In this document: positions 57,500 to 64,000 of the stretch, piece by piece
Numbering within the stretch: the first letter of the stretch is position 1
How the letters are laid out: each line of letters starts with the position of its first letter
Assembly: GCA_003666325.1 (NCBI GenBank)
Contig: QPIL01000115.1
Span: 1 to 64,000, forward strand
From: Methylococcales symbiont of Iophon sp. n. MRB-2018
GTDB taxonomy: Bacteria; Pseudomonadota; Gammaproteobacteria; Methylococcales; Methylomonadaceae
Direction: 5' to 3'
DNA length: 64,000 nt
The notes under the pieces: model-generated
Seen by the model: only the letters and a program-made list of their open reading frames with translations
Told to the model about the DNA's origin: nothing
Database searches by the model: none
Program-made: the position numbers and the translations under genes

Positions 57500-58957
57500 C
57501 TACCTACCAAACAATCTAATTAAATGAGTAAGACGTTTAACCTGCTCTTCAGTTAATTGCTCCCATTCAAAACGCCAAGACCAATTACCTTCAGAGGTGC
57601 CAGGCACATTCATCCTATCTTCCGAGCCCAGCTCTAAAATATCCTGCATAGGAATAATAGCCAAATTAGCCACTGATGCCAAAGCCACACCTATCAGGGT
57701 AAAAGGCATCGCTGTTTGCGAAAATCCTAAATATTCATATATTCGATGTTTCTCATGATCATGCAAGGAGTTAAACCAGCCCAGTGTAGTGTCATTATCA
57801 TGCGTCCCTGAATAAACCACACTATTTTGCACATGATTATGTGGTAAATACACATTATCCGCATTACCATCAAAAGCAAAATGTAGAATTTTCATTCCTG
57901 GCAAATTAAATTCATTCCTTAAATCATCCACTTCTTGAGTAATAACTCCAAGATCTTCCGCCACTAAGGCAATTGAACTACATTCTTTTTTTATCACCTG
58001 AAGAAGCTCCTTACCTGGAGCAGCCACCCACTGTCCATTAATAGCGGTATATTCACTGGCAGGAATCTCCCATGCTGACTCCAGTCCACGAAAATGATCA
58101 ATACGCACAATATCAAATAACTCATCCTGCGTTTTGATTCTATCTATCCACCATCTAAATTGAGTTTTCTGCAAATACTTCCAATCATAATGAGGATTAC
58201 CCCATCGCTGTCCTGTTGCAGAAAAATAATCAGGCGGCACACCAGCAACTACAGACATATCCCCTGATTTATCTAACTTGAAAACCTTCCTATTTGCCCA
58301 GACATCAGAACTGTCATAGGATACAAAAAATGGAATATCACCAAACAACAGTACATTTTTACCCCTCGCATAAGTCCTTAATTCAATCCATTGAGAAAAA
58401 AACACAAACTGCTCATATTTAACATTCTCAATTGATGAATTTAAACGCGATACTGCTTTCTTAATGGCTGCTGGCTTTTTGTTTTTTAAAGGTTCAGGCC
58501 ATTGGTTCCAGCAACTATTTTCAAGCTCTTGTCTCAGCACAAAAAATAAAGAAAAATCATCCAGCCACTCCGCTTTTTCTTTGCAGAACTGTTTAAAGTT
58601 TTTTTTCTCTTGAGAACTTGCGAATTTTTGGAAATCTATAAAGGATTGACTGAGTAAGTCATTTTTACTTAAAACGTCATGCCATTGATCTTGCTCATTG
58701 CTACCCAGCCATCCTTTATCCAGTAACCATTGAATATTGATAAAAGCAGGATTCCCAGCGTGTGCAGAAAGACATTGATAAGGCGACCCATCACTATGTG
58801 GCATTCCCAAGGGTAAGGTTTGCCAAACAGTCACCCCAGAATTATGAAGAAAATCAACAAAGTTATAGGCTTGCTGCCCAAAATCGCCATCGCCTCCTGG
58901 CAAGGAGGATATATGCAGTAATACACCAGCTCTACGGCTGGCTATAGGTGAACTCAT
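57500..58957 (-). CDS. malQ: 4-alpha-glucanotransferase
   Basis: RRAGVLLHISSLPGGDGDFG, IVRIDHFRGLESAWEIP, VVYSGTHDNDTTLGW. Confidence 0.96.
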   Translation of the reverse strand: MSSPIASRRAGVLLHISSLPGGDGDFGQQAYNFVDFLHNSGVTVWQTLPLGMPHSDGSPYQCLSAHAGNPAFINIQWLLDKGWLGSNEQDQWHDVLSKNDLLSQSFIDFQKFASSQEKKNFKQFCKEKAEWLDDFSLFFVLRQELENSCWNQWPEPLKNKKPAAIKKAVSRLNSSIENVKYEQFVFFSQWIELRTYARGKNVLLFGDIPFFVSYDSSDVWANRKVFKLDKSGDMSVVAGVPPDYFSATGQRWGNPHYDWKYLQKTQFRWWIDRIKTQDELFDIVRIDHFRGLESAWEIPASEYTAINGQWVAAPGKELLQVIKKECSSIALVAEDLGVITQEVDDLRNEFNLPGMKILHFAFDGNADNVYLPHNHVQNSVVYSGTHDNDTTLGWFNSLHDHEKHRIYEYLGFSQTAMPFTLIGVALASVANLAIIPMQDILELGSEDRMNVPGTSEGNWSWRFEWEQLTEEQVKRLTHLIRLFGR

Positions 58958-60267
58958 GTTAATTTAATTTCCCCCGGCTTATCTAACCTAATTAAATGTC
59001 TTTGCTGCCCTAACATTTCGGGTGTCACCAGTACCACTCCACCTGAACTCACTTTAAATCGTTTTTCGTCCTCAGCTTTATCTTCACCAATAATTGTACC
59101 TTCAGGAACAAAACAACCTTTTTCGATAATAGCCTTAGTAATCCGACAATTCCTACCGATCACTGCCTCTGGCAAAATAACGGAGTCCTTAACAATCGAA
59201 TATGAATTGACTCGCACATCAGAAAAAAGCAAGGAATGTTTAACTGTTGCACCAGAAACCACACAACCGCCAGAAACCATAGAGTCAACAGCAGAGCCTG
59301 TTCTATCATTATCATCAAAAACAAATTTAGCCGGCGGGTTTTGTGCTTGATAAGTCCAGATAGGCCAATGTTTATCATACAAATTCAATTCAGGATCAAC
59401 ACCAATTAACTCCATATTTGCTGACCAATACGCATCTAATGTACCCACATCACGCCAGTAACTTTGCTCCCCTTGTAAATTCAGGAAAGGATAGGCATTA
59501 ACATTAAAATCATCAATCACTGCTGGAATAATGTCATGACCAAAATCACGTGTAGAGCCATCCGTTTGCGCATCTTTAATTAATTGTTCAATCAAAAACG
59601 CAGTATTAAAGATATAAATACCCATTGATGCTAAGGCAATATCAGCTTTACCAGGCATGGACGGTGGATTTTCTGGCTTTTCCACAAAGGCCTTAACCAT
59701 TCTATTTTTATCAACATGCATAACACCAAACTCCTTGGCCTCCTCCAGTGACACCTCAAGACAACCAATAGTTAAGTCAGCTCCTTGACTTGCATGATCT
59801 GCTAGCATGTGACCATAATCCATTTTGTAAATATGATCACCTGCAAGAATCAACACATGCTTGGAATTTTGGCTTCTCAACATATCAATACTTTGGTAAA
59901 TAGCATCGGCTGTACCTTCATACCAGCCACCACCTTGTGCAGTTTGTTGTGCGGGCATTAAATTAACAAACTCACCAAACTCACCTCTTAAAAATCCCCA
60001 GCCTTGCTGAATATGTTTAATCAGTGGATCGGCCTTATACTGCGTTAAAATACCAATTCTTCGGATACCTGAATTAATACAATTAGATAAAGGAAAATCG
60101 ACAATTCTAAATTTGCCACCAAAAGGAACCGCAGGTTTAGCTCGCCAGTCAGTCATTTGATGCAAACGAGTACCTCGACCCCCTGCTAAAATTAGTGCTA
60201 CAGTACCTCGTGTTAGCTGGCTAACAAAACGATCTTGCGTTGGTTCATTTGAATTTGCCATATACAT
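58954..60267 (-). CDS. glgC: Glucose-1-phosphate adenylyltransferase
   Basis: ALILAGGRGTRLHQMTDWRAKPAVPFGGKFRIVDFPLSNCINSGI. Confidence 0.96.
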   Translation of the reverse strand: MYMANSNEPTQDRFVSQLTRGTVALILAGGRGTRLHQMTDWRAKPAVPFGGKFRIVDFPLSNCINSGIRRIGILTQYKADPLIKHIQQGWGFLRGEFGEFVNLMPAQQTAQGGGWYEGTADAIYQSIDMLRSQNSKHVLILAGDHIYKMDYGHMLADHASQGADLTIGCLEVSLEEAKEFGVMHVDKNRMVKAFVEKPENPPSMPGKADIALASMGIYIFNTAFLIEQLIKDAQTDGSTRDFGHDIIPAVIDDFNVNAYPFLNLQGEQSYWRDVGTLDAYWSANMELIGVDPELNLYDKHWPIWTYQAQNPPAKFVFDDNDRTGSAVDSMVSGGCVVSGATVKHSLLFSDVRVNSYSIVKDSVILPEAVIGRNCRITKAIIEKGCFVPEGTIIGEDKAEDEKRFKVSSGGVVLVTPEMLGQQRHLIRLDKPGEIKLT

Positions 60268-60429
60268 TCCCCTGTTAAGTCTTTACCTAAAAGTTACTAT
60301 TGAATATAAATCAAACAGTTCGCAGACAATTGACTCTGCATATTCAATTTATTCAATATTAAAGCTGAAAATTTGTTAAAATCCAGTGCAATCTATTCTA
60401 CTACAAACCACTACTACGGGGCATTGTAA

Positions 60430-62604
60430 ATGACCAATATCGTAAAAACAAACCCATTAGATGCTGATTTTATTAAAATTTCTGAAGCAAAGCACCATGA
60501 TGTATTTGCAATTCTAGGTTGTCATAAAACAGATAAAGTTAGCACAATCACACTGTATCTTCCTTATGCTGAGACAGTTACATTAGGTTCAAAAGGTCCT
60601 GCATTTGAGAGAGTACCTGACTCTGATTTTTTTCAGTATCAAACATCAAAAGATATTTCTGAACACTACCAACTGGTGATAACGGATAAGGAGGGTAATG
60701 ATTCTCTTAACTATGACCCTTATGATTTTGGCACTATTTTACCCGAATTTGACCAACATCTTTTTGCCTCAGGAAATCATTGGAATATCTATAAAAAACT
60801 AGGCTCACACTTACACAAAGAAGATTCAATTAAAGGAGTATATTTTGCAGTTTGGGCACCCAATGCTCAACGTGTCAGTGTTGTAGGGGATTTTAATCAC
60901 TGGGATGGTCGATGTAACCCTATGCGTAGCCTTGGCAGCAGTGGTATCTGGGAAATATTCATTCCCCAACTAAACGAAGGCTGTTGTTATAAGTTTGAAA
61001 TAGTAAACATTCAAACGGGGGAAATCATGGTAAAAACCGACCCCTATGGACAACAATTTGAATTCCGCCCTCAAACAGCCTCTATAGTCGTTGATGAAAC
61101 AAAATACCAATGGCAAGACAGGCATTGGATGGAACATCGTAAAAACCACGACTGGATGCAAGAAGCCATGTCCGTCTATGAAGTCCATCTTGGCTCATGG
61201 CGACGTGATCAGCAAGGTAATTTTATGAGCTACCAACAATTAGCCACTGAATTAGTTGACTATGTAAAAGAAATGGGCTTCACCCATATTGAGTTATTAC
61301 CCATTACCGAGCATCCACTTGATATGTCTTGGGGTTATCAGACCACAGGATATTTTGCCCCCACAAGTCGACATGGCACAGCGGACGATTTTCGTTATTT
61401 TGTTGATATTTGCCACCAAAACAATATTGGTATTATTCTGGACTGGGTACCTGCGCATTTTCCCAAAGATGCCTTTGCACTGGCAAAATTTGATGGCACA
61501 GCACTTTATGAACACCAAGACCCTCGTAAAGGTGAACACCGTGACTGGGGCACATTAATATATAACTACAGCCGCAATGAAGTTAAAAACTTCCTCTTAG
61601 CCAGTGCTAATTTTTGGTTAGAAGAATATCACCTTGACGGGTTAAGAGTAGATGCCGTGGCTTCCATGCTCTACCTAGATTATTCTCGCGAAGAAGGTGA
61701 CTGGGTGCCTAATATGTATGGTGGTAATGAAAATCTGGAAGCCATTGATTTCATGTGCCACATGAACTCGATTACCCATGAGCAACATCCTGGCACAGTT
61801 GTTATTGCAGAAGAATCCACATCATGGCCTCAAGTGACACGCCCAACATGGACAGGTGGCTTAGGCTTTTCCATGAAATGGAATATGGGCTGGATGCACG
61901 ACATGCTGTCATATATGCAACAAGATCCAGTGCATAGAATGCACCATCACGAGCATCTAACTTTTGGCATGTTATACGCATTCTCAGAAAACTTTGTACT
62001 GCCTTTTTCTCACGACGAAGTAGTACACGGCAAAGGCTCCATGCTGAATAAAATGCCAGGTGATGATTGGCAGCGTTTTGCTAACTTACGTCTTTTATAT
62101 ACCTTTATGTTCACCTACCCAGGTAAAAAACTTTTATTTATGGGCTGTGAGTTTGGACAAGGCACCGAGTGGAACTTTAATCAAGCACTAGACTGGTATG
62201 TTTTGGATTATCCATCCCATAACGGTTTAAAAACTCAGATTAAAGACCTGAACAAACTTTACACTAGCCATCGAGCCTTATACCAGCACGACTTTGAAGA
62301 GAAAGGTTTTGAATGGATTGATTGTAATGATGTTAGCCATTCAATCATCAGCTACAGACGTAAAACAGATGAAGAAGAACTTATTGTGATATTAAATTTT
62401 ACCCCTGTCCCTAGGAATAACTACCGTATTGGTGTTCCTGCTGAAGGTAACTACACTGAAATTTTCAATTCAGATTCCAGTTATTATGATGGCAGTAATT
62501 CTGGAAATGGCAGCGTGTGGTCAGAGCCAACAGCATGGATGAACTTACCTCACTCCATCAGCGTGACACTTCCCCCACTAGCTGGTATCGTCTTAAAATT
62601 ATGA
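60430..62604 (+). CDS. glgB: 1,4-alpha-glucan branching enzyme
   Basis: [54 protein letters not shown]. Confidence 0.97.
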   Translation: MTNIVKTNPLDADFIKISEAKHHDVFAILGCHKTDKVSTITLYLPYAETVTLGSKGPAFERVPDSDFFQYQTSKDISEHYQLVITDKEGNDSLNYDPYDFGTILPEFDQHLFASGNHWNIYKKLGSHLHKEDSIKGVYFAVWAPNAQRVSVVGDFNHWDGRCNPMRSLGSSGIWEIFIPQLNEGCCYKFEIVNIQTGEIMVKTDPYGQQFEFRPQTASIVVDETKYQWQDRHWMEHRKNHDWMQEAMSVYEVHLGSWRRDQQGNFMSYQQLATELVDYVKEMGFTHIELLPITEHPLDMSWGYQTTGYFAPTSRHGTADDFRYFVDICHQNNIGIILDWVPAHFPKDAFALAKFDGTALYEHQDPRKGEHRDWGTLIYNYSRNEVKNFLLASANFWLEEYHLDGLRVDAVASMLYLDYSREEGDWVPNMYGGNENLEAIDFMCHMNSITHEQHPGTVVIAEESTSWPQVTRPTWTGGLGFSMKWNMGWMHDMLSYMQQDPVHRMHHHEHLTFGMLYAFSENFVLPFSHDEVVHGKGSMLNKMPGDDWQRFANLRLLYTFMFTYPGKKLLFMGCEFGQGTEWNFNQALDWYVLDYPSHNGLKTQIKDLNKLYTSHRALYQHDFEEKGFEWIDCNDVSHSIISYRRKTDEEELIVILNFTPVPRNNYRIGVPAEGNYTEIFNSDSSYYDGSNSGNGSVWSEPTAWMNLPHSISVTLPPLAGIVLKL

Positions 62605-64000
62605 AAAAAATCCTTTTTGCAAGCAGTGAAGTCCACCCACTCATTAAAACAGGAGGACTAGCAGATGTAGCAGGTAGCTTACCCAGAGCCTTGGCTGAAA
62701 TCTCCCAAGACATCAGAGTTATTTTACCTAATTATTCCTCCTTAAAAAAAACGGAAGACGTCCATTTTATTAGCTCAGTGCGGGTTAATAATCAGGATGC
62801 CAATATTCTGGAAACACGCCTGCCTGACAGCAATGTTATTGTCTGGCTAGTCGATTGCCCCGCCTTATTTGATTTTCCTGGAAACCCCTATGTCGATGAG
62901 ACAGGAAACCCTTGGGAAAACATTGCAGATCGCTTCGCTTTGTTCAGCCGAATTATTGTAGAAGTTGCGATGAATAGAGCCCACCTAGACTGGCAACCTA
63001 ATGTAGTACATTGTAATGACTGGCAAACAGGATTAGTCCCCGCTTTATTATCTATTGAAAGTAATACACCTTCTACCGTGTTTACAATTCATAATATGGC
63101 ATATCAGGGTATGTTCCCCGAAAGCACTTTTGCAGATCTTAATTTACCCAGACAATTGTGGCACCCGAATGGACTTGAATACCATGAAATGCTATCGTTT
63201 ATTAAGGGTGGATTAGCCTATGCTGATCGAATAACGACCGTTAGCCCAACCTATGCACTAGAAATACAAACGCCAGAATACGGTTATGGACTAGAAGGTT
63301 TATTAAGCCATAAATACCATGTTTTAAGTGGCATCATCAATGGCATGGACTTAGATCAATGGAACCCTGAAGCTGACACCTCCATAAGCGAACCCTATTC
63401 AGTAAAATCATTAGAAAAGAAAGCCATCAACAAAACTTCTTTACAAGCACGATCTTCACTTCCTGTTAACAAATCCGTTCTTGTATTCGGTTTAATTAGC
63501 CGATTAGTAGAGCAAAAAGGGGTGGATTTATTGATTGATTGCCTTCCTGAAATGGTCGAAATGCCTTTACAGTTAGTTTTACTGGGGAGTGGCGATAAAA
63601 GCGTAGAACAAAAATTGATGAATTTTGCACGCCTCTACCCTAAAAAAATTTCTGTCACTATCGGTTATGATGAATCCTTAGCGCATCAAATTGAAGCAGG
63701 TGTTGATGTTTTCCTTATGCCTTCACGTTTTGAACCCTGTGGTTTAAATCAAATGTACAGCCAACGCTATGGCACCATCCCCATCGTCAGAGAAACCGGA
63801 GGACTGGTTGATACCATTGAAGATGCTTTACCTAAAAGCCTAGCTAATAACACAGCCACTGGTGTTTCGTTTAAAGAAGCCAGTGGCGGTGCTTTATTAG
63901 AAGCCATTAAAAGAACCATGCTGCTATATAACGACAAAAAAACCTGGAAAAAAATCCAGACTACGGCAATGGGAAAAGATTTTTCATGGAAAAATAGTGC
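62601..64000 (+). CDS. glgA: Glycogen synthase, 5' part (runs off window; absent from ORF track)
   Basis: ATG at 62601 in ATGA overlap with glg[34 protein letters not shown]. Confidence 0.95.
   Translation, partial: MKKILFASSEVHPLIKTGGLADVAGSLPRALAEISQDIRVILPNYSSLKKTEDVHFISSVRVNNQDANILETRLPDSNVIVWLVDCPALFDFPGNPYVDETGNPWENIADRFALFSRIIVEVAMNRAHLDWQPNVVHCNDWQTGLVPALLSIESNTPSTVFTIHNMAYQGMFPESTFADLNLPRQLWHPNGLEYHEMLSFIKGGLAYADRITTVSPTYALEIQTPEYGYGLEGLLSHKYHVLSGIINGMDLDQWNPEADTSISEPYSVKSLEKKAINKTSLQARSSLPVNKSVLVFGLISRLVEQKGVDLLIDCLPEMVEMPLQLVLLGSGDKSVEQKLMNFARLYPKKISVTIGYDESLAHQIEAGVDVFLMPSRFEPCGLNQMYSQRYGTIPIVRETGGLVDTIEDALPKSLANNTATGVSFKEASGGALLEAIKRTMLLYNDKKTWKKIQTTAMGKDFSWKNS

Overview
Low-GC bacterial chromosome window, most likely from a gammaproteobacterial (Methylococcales-like) methanotroph. 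The lineage is inferred from a lanthanide-type xoxF methanol dehydrogenase with xoxJ, a glgC/glgB/glgA/malQ glycogen cluster and overall gene content. Nearly all large ORFs are housekeeping genes: queA, tpx, fabI, proA, nadD, rsfS, ettA, rpoS, nlpD, mobB/moeA, purA, hisZ, hflKC, sucAB-lpd, rlmE, ftsH, glmM, rsgA, orn, crcB, serS, prfC, cobI/cobL/cbiD/cobH, ispG, xoxFJ, malQ, glgC/B/A. There is no prophage, transposase, CRISPR array, recognisable tRNA/rRNA or classical defence island. The unusual content is (1) a family of heptanucleotide tandem arrays (TTTAGTC/TTGAGTC/TTCGTC variants, nine loci). They abut two dispersed elements: a ~310-bp element A and a hairpin-bearing 52-bp tandem element B. 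Six of nine sit at or just after a stop codon in the same sense, and in two genes the array supplies the stop. (2) A short MITE-like element with ~34-bp terminal inverted repeats. (3) An E3 (dihydrolipoamide dehydrogenase) homologue in the sucAB operon that has lost the first redox Cys (CxxxxC to FxxxxC) and the following Lys. (4) A double-length CrcB whose second half appears to lack TM1, predicting an inverted-topology single-chain Fluc. (5) A Met/Asp-repeat lipoprotein. All calls come from reading the sequence and translations; no searches were run.
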